NCBI GenBank assembly: GCA_031253995.1
Contig: JAIRVG010000022.1
Location: 1 to 64,000, forward strand
Direction of reading: 5' to 3'
From: Paucimonas sp.
GTDB taxonomy: Bacteria > Pseudomonadota > Gammaproteobacteria > Pseudomonadales > Pseudomonadaceae
DNA: 64,000 nt
In this document: positions 1-8,221 of the stretch, in pieces
Layout of the letters: every line of letters starts with the position of its first letter
How positions within the stretch are numbered: position 1 is the stretch's first letter
Notes under the pieces: model-generated
Seen by the model: only the letters and a program-made list of their open reading frames with translations
What the model was told of the DNA's origin: nothing
Databases searched by the model: none
Translations under genes and position numbers: made by a program

Positions 1-47
1 TGTGGGAGTTCACTCAGCCCGCCGGGCTGCGCTGTCGCGCATAGAAC

Positions 48-245
48 TAGTCCGCAAGTGCGCCGCGTTCGGCGTGGGAGCGGATTCATCCGCGATCGGC
101 GGCGCAGCCGTCGTAAAACCTGAGTCCCAAGTTTTTCCTGACACACCAGGCATACAGGTTTTATGGCCGCTTCGCGGCCAATCGCGGATGAATCCGCTCC
201 CACGCCGTCCCTGCTAAATCAATGAGTTATGCGTTGTTCTATGAG
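48..245. repeat. Long nested palindromic repeat, copy 1 (REPIN/MITE-like)
   Basis: A perfect 26-nt inverted pair (71-96 and 181-206, built on GTGGGAGCGGATTCATCCGC) encloses a second inverted pair TAAAACCTG/CAGGTTTTA (114-122 and 155-163) and a smaller GGCCGCTTCGCGGCC hairpin. The whole unit recurs in the same orientation near the right end of the window with few changes, including non-palindromic flanks such as CCCTGCTAAATCAATGAG. It is therefore a dispersed element longer than a single REP doublet. No protein coding is apparent. Confidence 0.85.
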
Positions 246-310
246 AGCGGGTTTACCCGCGATTACGGTAGTGAATCCACCATCGCCATCGCGGGTGAAC
301 CCGCTCCCAC
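246..310. repeat. REPIN, GCGGGTTTACCCGCG class
   Basis: An inverted pair AGCGGGTTTACCCGCGAT / ATCGCGGGTGAACCCGCT has one mismatch and a loop of about 24 nt, followed by CCCAC. It matches the element after the glutaminase gene but lacks the outer GTGGG on its left side, where it abuts the long repeat. The remaining DNA up to the first gene shows nothing else recognisable. Confidence 0.8.
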
Positions 311-430
311 AAGGTACGCGTCGCAGCCAGGCATCGATCCCATCGATACCCCACCATCGACAGCATCTGTTGGTGCCCCACCACCCCCTCGCCCTACCGT
401 TCGCACAAACGACAAGACGAGGAAAACCCC

Positions 431-1774
431 ATGGCCGCCCTGCACCTCCACTGCTCCACCCTGTTCGACGGCACCAGCCTCGACACCCGCCGGCAACAGA
501 CCCTGATCATCGAAAACGGCCTGATCCGCCACGTCGGCCCCAGCGCCCAGGCACCCCGCCCGGCAGCAGGCGACCGCGAAGTCCACGGCGATTTCGTCAT
601 GCCCGGCCTGGTCGACGTGCACACCCACCTGGCCTTCGGCAACGCCCAGAGCGAGGAAGACATCGATATCTGGACCAGCGACGAATTCCGCGCCCTGCGC
701 GGCCTGTTCTTCGCCCAGCATGTGCTCGCCGCCGGCGTCACCTCCATGGTCTGCCCCGGCGACAGCGGCCAGCTCAGCATCGCCGTGCGCAACACCATCG
801 ATGCCGGGCTGTTCGAGGGACCGCGGATCGCCGCCAGCAGCCGGGTGATCACCAACCGCCAGAGCCTCAACGACTGGTTTCCCAGCCGCATCGGCGCCCC
901 GGAGTTCTTCACCGCAGCCCTGGTCACCAGCCGCACCGAGGCCATCGCCGAGATCCGCAAGCAGGCCAAGGACGGCGTGGACCTGATCAAGATCGCCATG
1001 GACGGCACCCAGCGCCGCGCCAATGGCGAGATCATCGCCGCCTTCACCGCCGACGAAACCCGCGAGATGGTCGAGGAAGCCCACCGCCTGGGCTGCCGCG
1101 TGGCCACCCATGCCTACGGCCGCGAAGCGGTGATGTATGCGGCGAAGGCCGGCGTCGACCTGGTCTTCCACGCCTTCTACATGGACGACGCCTGCATCGA
1201 GGCCCTGCTCGAAGCCGGCAGCGTGCTGGCGCCGACCATGACCTTCCCGCAGAACACCGTGGACTTCTGCCAGCCCCATGACCCGGCGATCGCCACCGGC
1301 TACGCCGGCTACTGCGCCCGCACCCTGGACATCGGCACGGCGGTGCTGAAACGGGCCAAGGCCGCCGGCATTCCCTTCGCCTGCGGCAGCGACAGCGGCT
1401 TCGCCGTCACCCCCTACGGCGAATGGCATGCCCGCGAGCTGGAGTTGCTGGTGCGGCGCCTGGACTTCACTCCGGCCGAGGCTCTGTTCGCCGCAACCAA
1501 CGTCGGCGCACGCCTGATGCCCCGTGGCGAAACCCTCGGCACCCTGGAAGCCGGCAAGCGCGCCGACCTGCTGGTCCTCGATGGCTCGCCCCTGGACGAC
1601 ATTCGCCTGCTCCAGGACCGCAGCCGCCTGCACGCCGTGTACAAGAACGGCGAAGCGGTGAAGCTGCAACGCACCGCCTACAACCCGAAGCAGGTCTCGG
1701 ACTTCAACACCCTGAAGTGGACCGACCTGTACACCCGCGACCGCGTCGCCGAACTCGGCAAATGGAGCCTGTGA
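431..1774 (+). CDS. Amidohydrolase (imidazolonepropionase-like, COG1228 type)
   Basis: A 447-aa metal-dependent hydrolase of the amidohydrolase superfamily, probably cytoplasmic since no signal peptide is seen. The fold starts with the usual small beta sandwich, then the metal motif VDVHTH (His64 and His66). Further likely ligands are the His in ATHAYG, the His in FHAF and the Asp in CGSDSG. These families hydrolyse cyclic amides or related C-N bonds; the substrate cannot be told here. The ATG follows a purine-rich GACGAGGA. The stop codon is 2 bp from the next gene, an HbpS-like protein, so the two are probably co-transcribed. They converge on a LysR gene beside a Rieske oxygenase, suggesting a shared catabolic pathway. 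Confidence 0.85.
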   Translation: MAALHLHCSTLFDGTSLDTRRQQTLIIENGLIRHVGPSAQAPRPAAGDREVHGDFVMPGLVDVHTHLAFGNAQSEEDIDIWTSDEFRALRGLFFAQHVLAAGVTSMVCPGDSGQLSIAVRNTIDAGLFEGPRIAASSRVITNRQSLNDWFPSRIGAPEFFTAALVTSRTEAIAEIRKQAKDGVDLIKIAMDGTQRRANGEIIAAFTADETREMVEEAHRLGCRVATHAYGREAVMYAAKAGVDLVFHAFYMDDACIEALLEAGSVLAPTMTFPQNTVDFCQPHDPAIATGYAGYCARTLDIGTAVLKRAKAAGIPFACGSDSGFAVTPYGEWHARELELLVRRLDFTPAEALFAATNVGARLMPRGETLGTLEAGKRADLLVLDGSPLDDIRLLQDRSRLHAVYKNGEAVKLQRTAYNPKQVSDFNTLKWTDLYTRDRVAELGKWSL

Positions 1775-1776
1775 CC

Positions 1777-2220
1777 ATGTCCCTTCTCGATGTCGAACAG
1801 GCCGCCCGCCTCGCCGCGGCCACCCTGCGCCACGCCCGCGACCTGGGCCTGCGCCCGCTGGCGGCGGCGGTCCTCGACCCGGCGGGGCATCCGCTGGCGG
1901 TGCTGCGCGACGAGCACGCCAGCTTCCTGCGGCCACGCATCGCCACCGGCAAGGCCCGTGGCTGCCTCGGCATGGGCATGGGCGGCCGCGAACTGGCGCG
2001 ACGGGCCCAGGCGATGCCGGCGTTCTTCGATGCGATCAACAGCCTGACCGACGGCGAGGTGATCCCGGTGGCAGGCGGCATTCTCCTGCGCGATGCCGAG
2101 GGCCGGCTACTGGGTGCCCTCGGGGTCAGCGGGGATACTTCGGACAACGACGAACGCTGCGCACTGCTGGCCATCGCCGACAGCGGCCTGCTGGGAGAGA
2201 CCGGCGATCCTCAGCCCTGA
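1777..2220 (+). CDS. GlcG/HbpS family protein (DUF336)
   Basis: A 147-aa protein matching the heme-degrading/HbpS-like family. The N-terminal helix leads into a conserved C-terminal core reading PVAGGILLRDAEGRLLGALGVSGD, with the GG and GVSG signatures and D..CA spacing typical of these proteins. Members are often accessory proteins in catabolic operons; the exact role of this one is unknown. It starts 2 bp after the amidohydrolase stop. Its last 10 bp overlap the end of the convergent LysR gene, so antisense interference at the 3' ends is possible. Confidence 0.85.
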   Translation: MSLLDVEQAARLAAATLRHARDLGLRPLAAAVLDPAGHPLAVLRDEHASFLRPRIATGKARGCLGMGMGGRELARRAQAMPAFFDAINSLTDGEVIPVAGGILLRDAEGRLLGALGVSGDTSDNDERCALLAIADSGLLGETGDPQP

Positions 2221-3140
2221 TCGAGCAATGCCGCCTGCTCCAGCAACAGTTGCCGGAACCAGGCCAGCACCGGATCGCTGGCCTGTTGCGGATGCCATTG
2301 CAGCACCTGGGCAGCCCGTGGGAAATCCACGGGCGCCGGCAGCACCCGCAGCGGATAACGCCGCGCCAGTGCTTCGGCCTGGCGGCGGAACAGCGTGGCG
2401 ATGCGCGGAGTGCCGACGACAAAGTCGGCCATCAGGGCAAAGCCCTGCACCGTGGCCACGCCCCGACGCTCCAGGCCGATGTCGCGCAGGTGCTGGGCGT
2501 CGAGCGACAGGCCCTGGCCATCGGCGAACTCGCGCAGGACATGCTCACCCTCGCGATAGCGCTGCAGGTCCAGCGCCTGCCCTTCCAGCCAGTGCTCGGC
2601 GCAAACCATGCAGCACAGCTCATCCTCCAGCAGCGTGGCCTGGGGATAGTCGGGATTGACCCGCGCCTGGGGCACGATCGCCAGGTCGCTGCGACGGTAG
2701 GCCAGGGCCTCGGCGACCTGGTCGCCGTCCCGCGCCAGGTACAGCTCGCGCACCACCAGCGAAGCCGCCGGCGCGCAGCGCTGCAGCGCACGGCTGACCG
2801 CCGGGATCAGGGTTGCCGCCACGTAGTCCGAGGCCACCAGGGTAAAGCGGCGTTCACAGTGGGCAGGGTCGAACGCGGTGCTGGTCTGCGCCAGGTCTCC
2901 GGCCAGGTCGAGCACCTCGCGCACCTTCGGCGCCAGGCGCCGGGCCAGCGCGGTGGGCTGCAGGCCGCGTCCGACGGGAACCAGCAAGGGATCGGCGAAA
3001 TGCTCGCGCAACCGCGCCAGCGCGGCGCTGGTCGCCGACTGGCCGAGGTGCAGGCGCTGGGCGGCCCGGCTCACGCTGCATTCTTCCAGCAGCACGTCCA
3101 GGGCGACCAGCAGGTTGAGATCGAGGCGACGGTAGCGCAT
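2211..3140 (-). CDS. LysR-family regulator (NahR/NodD-like N-terminus)
   Basis: 309 aa. The N-terminus DLNLLVALDVLLEECSVSRAA followed by LHLGQSATSAALARLREHF is the winged helix-turn-helix of LysR regulators, closest to the NahR/NodD type that senses aromatic compounds. The rest is the periplasmic-binding-protein-like effector domain. I start at the ATG just before RYRRLDLNLL because 28 upstream residues in the open frame are not LysR-like. It lies 50 bp downstream of the Rieske oxygenase on the same strand, so it may be co-transcribed with the oxygenase, and it converges on the amidohydrolase/HbpS pair. It probably controls one or both units. Confidence 0.85.
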   Translation of the reverse strand: MRYRRLDLNLLVALDVLLEECSVSRAAQRLHLGQSATSAALARLREHFADPLLVPVGRGLQPTALARRLAPKVREVLDLAGDLAQTSTAFDPAHCERRFTLVASDYVAATLIPAVSRALQRCAPAASLVVRELYLARDGDQVAEALAYRRSDLAIVPQARVNPDYPQATLLEDELCCMVCAEHWLEGQALDLQRYREGEHVLREFADGQGLSLDAQHLRDIGLERRGVATVQGFALMADFVVGTPRIATLFRRQAEALARRYPLRVLPAPVDFPRAAQVLQWHPQQASDPVLAWFRQLLLEQAALLDQG

Positions 3141-3190
3141 GACAGGCTTATACCCCGCACGGCCAGCGCCTGCTCGCCTGTTTCGCGCTG

Positions 3191-4273
3191 TCAGGTATCG
3201 CTGTTGGCGATACCTGCCTGGCACAACCGCTCGATGATCCGCCGGGCCCGGTTGGCGCCCACGTCGACATGGATGTCGACCATGGGCCTGGGCCCGAACT
3301 CCAGCATGTTGCGGTACTGGGCTTCGATGACCACCTTGTCTTCGTCGAAGGTCAGCGCCGTCTGCTCGACCACCGTGGCCTTGATCGCCTCCACATCGCT
3401 CCGGGGATTGGTGGCCATGGTCCAGAAGTAATGGCTGGTGGTCTCGGTCTCCGGGGTCACGCCGTGGAAGCCGCGCATGTGGAAGCCGCCACGCCCGGGG
3501 TCGTCGAGGGCATCGGTGCCGGCATCCACCGCACCGGTCCAGATGCGCAGGTGGCTGACCCGGAACTCGATTTCCTGCCAGCGATCGACCTTGTCGCGGA
3601 ACGGATAGGCCGCGAGGTAGGTCGGCGGCGGCTGCGAGCCGGGCATGTGGCGGATGACCCTGACCGAGGTGTCGTCACTTTCGACGCGCATCTGCGCGTT
3701 CATGTGCACGCTGGCGTTGCCGCCGATGGTGCGCAGGTGGACATAGCCCAGGTGGCTCAGGTCCAGCAGGTTGTCGTGGATGAGCTGGTAGGGCGCGTCG
3801 TAGTGGTAGATACCGCCGTCGAACACGTATTCCCCCGAGCTGTGCACCTCGTAGGCCGGCGGTTCGCAATCCGGCTCCGGTTGTGCCGCACTGCCGAACC
3901 AGATCCAGAGGATCTGGTCGCATTCCCGGAGAGGATACGCCTGGACCTTGGCCTTGTTCGGCACCTTCGCCTGACCCGGTACTTCCAGGCAGTTGCCGGC
4001 GGCGTCGAACAGCAGGCCGTGATAGCCGCAGCGCAGCCCTTGCGCTTCCAGGGTACCGCTGGACAGCGGCAACGCCCGGTGGCAGCAACGGTCTTCGAGG
4101 GCCGCGACCTTGCCGTCGGCGCCGCGGAACAGCACCACCGGCTTGCCCAGCAGGGTCCGGCCGAGGGGCTTGTCGCCGAGTTCCCAGGCGAACCCGGCGA
4201 CGTACCACTGGTTGAGCGGGAACTTCGGCAGCGCTGCGGGTGCTCCGATGTCATGGGCCAAGGTTGTACTCAT
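3191..4273 (-). CDS. Rieske non-heme iron oxygenase, VanA/PobA-type alpha subunit
   Basis: A 360-aa terminal oxygenase component. The Rieske [2Fe-2S] ligands are Cys63-x-His65 and Cys82-x2-His85. The mononuclear iron site is in NLLDLSHLGYVH (His174, His179), a spacing typical of vanillate demethylase and phenoxybenzoate dioxygenase alpha subunits. The enzyme would hydroxylate or demethylate an aromatic acid using electrons from the reductase encoded just upstream (35 bp gap). The ATG follows GAAGGA at good spacing, and the in-frame extension upstream is not conserved-looking. The second ligand His follows a double Cys (Cys63-Cys64), which is unusual but keeps the motif. Substrate unknown. Confidence 0.9.
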   Translation of the reverse strand: MSTTLAHDIGAPAALPKFPLNQWYVAGFAWELGDKPLGRTLLGKPVVLFRGADGKVAALEDRCCHRALPLSSGTLEAQGLRCGYHGLLFDAAGNCLEVPGQAKVPNKAKVQAYPLRECDQILWIWFGSAAQPEPDCEPPAYEVHSSGEYVFDGGIYHYDAPYQLIHDNLLDLSHLGYVHLRTIGGNASVHMNAQMRVESDDTSVRVIRHMPGSQPPPTYLAAYPFRDKVDRWQEIEFRVSHLRIWTGAVDAGTDALDDPGRGGFHMRGFHGVTPETETTSHYFWTMATNPRSDVEAIKATVVEQTALTFDEDKVVIEAQYRNMLEFGPRPMVDIHVDVGANRARRIIERLCQAGIANSDT

Positions 4274-4308
4274 CACGATGTCCTTCTTTCGATTGTTGTT
4301 CTGGGGGA

Positions 4309-5262
4309 CTACAGATCCAGCACCAGGCGGGCGCTGTGGGAACGGGAGCAGCACGGGGTGAAGCAGTCGTTGCGTGCCTGCTCGGCGGCGCTGAGAAACT
4401 GGTCGCGATGCTCGGGCACGCCGGACAGCACGGGAGTCACGCAGGCGCCGCAGATGCCCTGCTCGCAGGAGCTGTCGATATCGACGGCGTTTTCCAGCAG
4501 CACGTCGAGCACGCTCTGCCCGGCGGGAATGGCGAAGACCTGCCCGGAACGCGCCAGCTCGACCTCGAACGGCAGGTCGCCGTCGCGGGCCTGGGGCGTG
4601 GCGGCGAAGTCCTCGCGGTGGAGCTGCTCGTCGCGCCAGCCGCAGGCCAGGGCGCTGTCCAGGACATGCGCCATGAAACCCGTCGGGCCGCAGACGTAGA
4701 GCTGGTCGGTGGCCGCTGGGCCTGCCAGGACCCTGGCAGCCTCGAAGCGCTGCTCCAGCGGCCCGTCATCCACATGCAGGCGCAGGTACGGGCCGAACAG
4801 CGGGCTGCCGAGCAATTCGAGAAACGCCAGGCGTGAAGCCGAGCGTCCGCAGTAGTGCAGCTCGAACGCCTTGCCGGCCTCCATCAGGGTGTAGGCCATC
4901 GCCAGGATCGGCGTGATGCCGATGCCGCCGGCGAACAGCAGGTAGCGCCCTGCCGTCAGGTCGAGATCGAACAGGTTCCGCGGCGCGCCGATGACCAGGC
5001 GGCTGCCCTCTTCGATCACCTCGTGCATGCCTCGCGAGCCGCCACGGGACTCAGGCTCACGGAGCACGGCGATGCGATAGCGGTCGCCCTGGCCTGGTGA
5101 ATTGCACAGCGAGTACTGGCGCACGACGCCGGGGGCGACCTGCACATCGACATGCGCGCCGGCGGTGAACGGCGGCAAGGCTGCCCCGTTCACCGCGACC
5201 AGCTCGAAACTGCAGATGCCGTCGGCTTCGATGATTTTCTGTGACACACGAACTTCGAGCAT
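4309..5262 (-). CDS. VanB-like oxygenase reductase (FMN/NAD/plant-type [2Fe-2S])
   Basis: A 317-aa electron-transfer partner of the Rieske oxygenase. In order: flavin-binding barrel (RQYSLCNSP near 48-56), pyridine-nucleotide domain (FAGGIGITPI near 110-119, CGPTGFM near 191-197), and a C-terminal plant-type ferredoxin domain with Cys266-x4-Cys271-x2-Cys274-x29-Cys304. This is the phthalate dioxygenase reductase/VanB layout. It is the first gene of the minus-strand unit and diverges from the MarR gene across an intergenic region with a palindromic operator. Confidence 0.92.
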   Translation of the reverse strand: MLEVRVSQKIIEADGICSFELVAVNGAALPPFTAGAHVDVQVAPGVVRQYSLCNSPGQGDRYRIAVLREPESRGGSRGMHEVIEEGSRLVIGAPRNLFDLDLTAGRYLLFAGGIGITPILAMAYTLMEAGKAFELHYCGRSASRLAFLELLGSPLFGPYLRLHVDDGPLEQRFEAARVLAGPAATDQLYVCGPTGFMAHVLDSALACGWRDEQLHREDFAATPQARDGDLPFEVELARSGQVFAIPAGQSVLDVLLENAVDIDSSCEQGICGACVTPVLSGVPEHRDQFLSAAEQARNDCFTPCCSRSHSARLVLDL

Positions 5263-5445
5263 GAGTCTGCCCTCACCGCCTTGATGCAGTGTTGAAAAAG
5301 AAATGGGGGAAATGGCGCGTGGATCCGTGGCTACGGATCAGTCGGGAATGATGGGCATGACAGGGAACCCCGGATTTTTGTTGTTGTGTCGCGAACGCTT
5401 ATGATGCGCACGCTCGATCCTTTCACGAGGCTAATCCTAGTCAAT

Positions 5446-5465
5446 TTAGTTGCGGTGTCAACTAA
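5446..5465. promoter_or_regulatory. Palindromic operator for the MarR regulator
   Basis: TTAGTTG-CGGTGT-CAACTAA is a perfect inverted repeat with 7-bp arms and a 6-bp centre. It sits 32 bp before the marR-type start codon, in the divergent region shared with the oxygenase operon. Size and position fit a MarR dimer site. Binding is inferred. Confidence 0.7.
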
Positions 5466-5497
5466 TTCATTTTCATTGCACAGGTGTGTTCCCTGCC

Positions 5498-5956
5498 ATG
5501 CCCCAGACGCCACTGAACCTGGACCGCTACGTACCGGCGCTGCTGACCTTCCTGACCAACAAGATGTCCAGCGGCGCGTCGGCCTGCTACCGCAAGCATT
5601 TCGGCATCGGCATCGTCGAATGGCGATTGCTGGCGATGCTCGCGGTCGAGGACAACATCAGCGCGAATCGCATGGTCCAGGTGATCGGCCTGGACAAGAG
5701 CGCCATCAGCCGCGCCTTGCAGACGCTGGAGCGTGACGGCCACGTTTCGACCCGGGTGGATGCAAAGGATGCGCGCCGCTACACCGTCTCGCTGACCCCG
5801 GTCGGTCGAGAGCTGCATGATCGGGTGCTGGTCACCGCGCTGGAGCGGGAGCGGCTGTTGCTGGGGGATATGAGCGAGGCGGAGATCGAAACCCTGATCG
5901 GCCTGCTGCACCGGATGACGGCGCAGCTGGACAAGGTGAATGCGGTGGAGCCGTAG
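5498..5956 (+). CDS. MarR-family transcriptional regulator
   Basis: 152 aa. The winged helix core is visible: EWRLLAMLAVEDNISANRMVQVIGLDKSAISRALQTLERDG, then the wing DAKDARRYTVSLTPVGRELH, which is the classic MarR DNA-binding pattern. I start at the ATG before PQTPLN because the longer frame begins inside the operator palindrome. It is divergent from the oxygenase/reductase genes and most likely represses them and itself until an aromatic ligand binds. Confidence 0.88.
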   Translation: MPQTPLNLDRYVPALLTFLTNKMSSGASACYRKHFGIGIVEWRLLAMLAVEDNISANRMVQVIGLDKSAISRALQTLERDGHVSTRVDAKDARRYTVSLTPVGRELHDRVLVTALERERLLLGDMSEAEIETLIGLLHRMTAQLDKVNAVEP

Positions 5957-5983
5957 GTCGCCGACCCCACCCTGGGAAAGTAA

Positions 5984-6757
5984 TCAGCCGTGCCAGCAAC
6001 GGTACCAACCGTCCTGCTCGGTAAGGCGCAGGTCGGTCTGGTACAGCGCCGACAGCCGCTCGCTGGTCAGCACCTCGGCCTTCGGACCGTCGGCGGCGAT
6101 GCGGCCCTTGTCAAGCAGAACCACCCGCTCGATCTCGGGAATGATCTCGTCGATATGGTGGGTGGTGATGATCATCGCGTGGTCGGCACCGCAGAAGCGG
6201 CGCATCAGCTTGAGCATGCCCAGGCTGGCGCCCATGTCGAGGCCGTTGGCCGGTTCGTCGAGGATCAGCGCGCTGGGCTTGTGCACCAGGGCGCGGGCCA
6301 GCAGCAGGCGACGGCGCTGGCCGGTGGAGAGGCGCTGGAACATGGTCTGGGCGTGCTCGGACATTTCCACTACCGCCAGCAGTTCGCGGGCCTGGTCCAG
6401 TTGCTCGGTACTCGGCTGCAGGTGGCCGTGGGCGCCGATGGAGCCGAAGAAACCGGAGACCACCACGTCCAGGGCCTGGGTGTAGGGGGTGTAGTCGTCC
6501 TGCAGGTCCTGGGAGACGAAGCCGATGCGGCTGCGCAGGGCCCACAGGTTGACGGTGTCGCTGCCGAACAGGCGCAGGTGGCTGCCTTCGCGTTCCACCG
6601 GGTACAGCTCGCGGGTGATCAGCTTGAGCAGGGTGCTCTTGCCGGCGCCGTTGGGACCGAGGATGGCGACCTTCTCGCCTTCGCCGATATGCAGGGAGAA
6701 GCCGTCCAGCACACGGGTCTGCTGCTGGAAGGCGGTGACGTTGTGGATGTCGATCAT
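5984..6757 (-). CDS. Stand-alone ABC transporter ATP-binding protein
   Basis: A 257-aa single nucleotide-binding domain: Walker A GPNGAGKST (34-42), signature LSTGQRRR (143-150), Walker B ALILDEP (163-169) and an H-loop in TTHHIDE. The layout is of the YlmA/ModF-like group (COG1119). No permease or binding protein gene adjoins it. It converges on the MarR gene, and the next gene on the same strand is the OMF of the efflux operon, 66 bp away. Its function is unknown; it may pair with a distant permease or act as a non-transport ABC protein. Confidence 0.88.
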   Translation of the reverse strand: MIDIHNVTAFQQQTRVLDGFSLHIGEGEKVAILGPNGAGKSTLLKLITRELYPVEREGSHLRLFGSDTVNLWALRSRIGFVSQDLQDDYTPYTQALDVVVSGFFGSIGAHGHLQPSTEQLDQARELLAVVEMSEHAQTMFQRLSTGQRRRLLLARALVHKPSALILDEPANGLDMGASLGMLKLMRRFCGADHAMIITTHHIDEIIPEIERVVLLDKGRIAADGPKAEVLTSERLSALYQTDLRLTEQDGWYRCWHG

Positions 6758-6823
6758 GAGGGGCTCGTGGATGCGGGGACTGGGGGGAGTTTGCCATTTG
6801 TTACAAAGGGTGAAAACGAGAGA

Positions 6824-8212
6824 TCAGATATCCCGCCAAGCCAACGCCCTATACAACCCCACCGCATTGCGATACGAAGCCGTCTCCGCCCGGGCAATCT
6901 CCTGGCGCATCCGCAGCAATTCCCGCTGGCTCTCCAGCACCGCCTGGTAACTCCCACCCCCCGCCTCGTAACGCCGGCTGGCAATATCGAACGCCTTCTC
7001 GCCATGCCGAGCCGAACGCACCAGGGTCTGCAGATGACTCTGGTGCTCGCTCAACTCCACCACCGCGCCCTCCACTTCCTCGATCGCCAACAGCACCACC
7101 TGCTCGAACTGCACCCCCTCGCCCGCCGAGCGCGCCTGCGCTGCACGCAAGCGGGCGCGCACGCTGCCCAGGTCCAGCGCCGGCCAGGTCAATCCCGGGG
7201 TCAGCTCGAAGGCCCGCGACGCACTGCCCAGGTCACCGTCGCGCAAGGCGAAGAAGCCAACGAAACCACCCAGGTTGAAACGCGGATACAGATCCGCCGT
7301 CGCCGCCCCCACATCCTCGACCCGCGCCGCCAACAGCCGCTCGGCCCGCAGCACATCCGGGCGGTTGCGGATCAGGCGGTCGACATCACCCAAGGGCAAC
7401 TGCCGCGCCAGAGGCATCGACGGCACACGCCCCAGCTCCACCGCCATGCCCCCCGGCCGCTCGCCGCAAAGCACGTCCAGGCGATAAAGACTGCGCTGCA
7501 ACTGGCTCTGCAACGGCGGAATCGAGGCCTCGGCCCGCAGCAGGTTGCCCCGGGCACTTTCAAGGTCCTCCGGCAAGCCGCTGCCGGCCGCCAGTTGCGC
7601 TTCGACCATGCGCACGGTTTCGCCCCAGCTGCGCACTTCATCCCGGGCCAGGGCCAGTTGATGCCGCAGCCCCTGGGCCTCGAAATAGGCCTGCGCCACC
7701 TCGGCCGCGATGCTCAGGCGAATCTGCTCCAGGTCCGCCTCGGACGCCTCGACACGCGCCTGCGCCGCGCGACTCAGGTGATCGAGACGGCCGAACAGGT
7801 CCAGCTCCCATTGCAGGTCCAGCCCCGCCCGCCACGACTCGGCCAGGCTGCGCGCCGGCGCTGCGCCGTTCACGGCCTGCTGTTCGAGGCTGCGCTGGTA
7901 ACCCGCCTCGCTGGTCACCAGCGGATAACGCTTCAGGTCCTGCTCGTCGAAACCGGCACGGGCCAGCAACAGGTTGGCATAGGCCCGCCGCACATCGTGG
8001 TTGTGGGCCTGGGCAGCCTCGATCAGCCCCGCCAGTTGCGCATCCTCGAAGAAGCGCCACCAGTCCGCCGCCGCCCGCGCATCAGGCCCGGCAAAGGCCC
8101 CGGCCTGCGGGCTGACCAGCGTGATCGGCGCCACATCGGGCTGCTGGTACCCAGGCCCGACACTGCACGCCGCAAGAAACGACAACGACCCCAATAGAAC
8201 GAAAGACTTCAT
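6824..8212 (-). CDS. RND efflux outer-membrane lipoprotein (NodT/OprM/OpmD family)
   Basis: A 462-aa TolC-like channel. The N-terminus has a lipoprotein signal with lipobox LAAC (Cys16) followed by SVGPGYQQP, a hallmark of the NodT family. Two repeats of long helices and short strands follow. I choose the ATG with GAGGAG five bases upstream; a GTG six bases earlier is too close to that ribosome binding site. It is the last gene of the mexHI-type operon, starting 9 bp after the RND pump stop, and would connect the inner-membrane pump and periplasmic adaptor to the outside. Confidence 0.92.
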   Translation of the reverse strand: MKSFVLLGSLSFLAACSVGPGYQQPDVAPITLVSPQAGAFAGPDARAAADWWRFFEDAQLAGLIEAAQAHNHDVRRAYANLLLARAGFDEQDLKRYPLVTSEAGYQRSLEQQAVNGAAPARSLAESWRAGLDLQWELDLFGRLDHLSRAAQARVEASEADLEQIRLSIAAEVAQAYFEAQGLRHQLALARDEVRSWGETVRMVEAQLAAGSGLPEDLESARGNLLRAEASIPPLQSQLQRSLYRLDVLCGERPGGMAVELGRVPSMPLARQLPLGDVDRLIRNRPDVLRAERLLAARVEDVGAATADLYPRFNLGGFVGFFALRDGDLGSASRAFELTPGLTWPALDLGSVRARLRAAQARSAGEGVQFEQVVLLAIEEVEGAVVELSEHQSHLQTLVRSARHGEKAFDIASRRYEAGGGSYQAVLESQRELLRMRQEIARAETASYRNAVGLYRALAWRDI

Positions 8213-8221
8213 GACCACTCC

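Noticed and set aside
1..430. Short frames in the left-end repeats (for example 2-217)
   Set aside because: They translate palindromic repeats; no ribosome binding site or protein-like sequence.
263..1936. 557-aa open frame antisense to the amidohydrolase
   Set aside because: Starts in repeats, is low complexity, and the opposite strand holds an intact enzyme with metal motifs.
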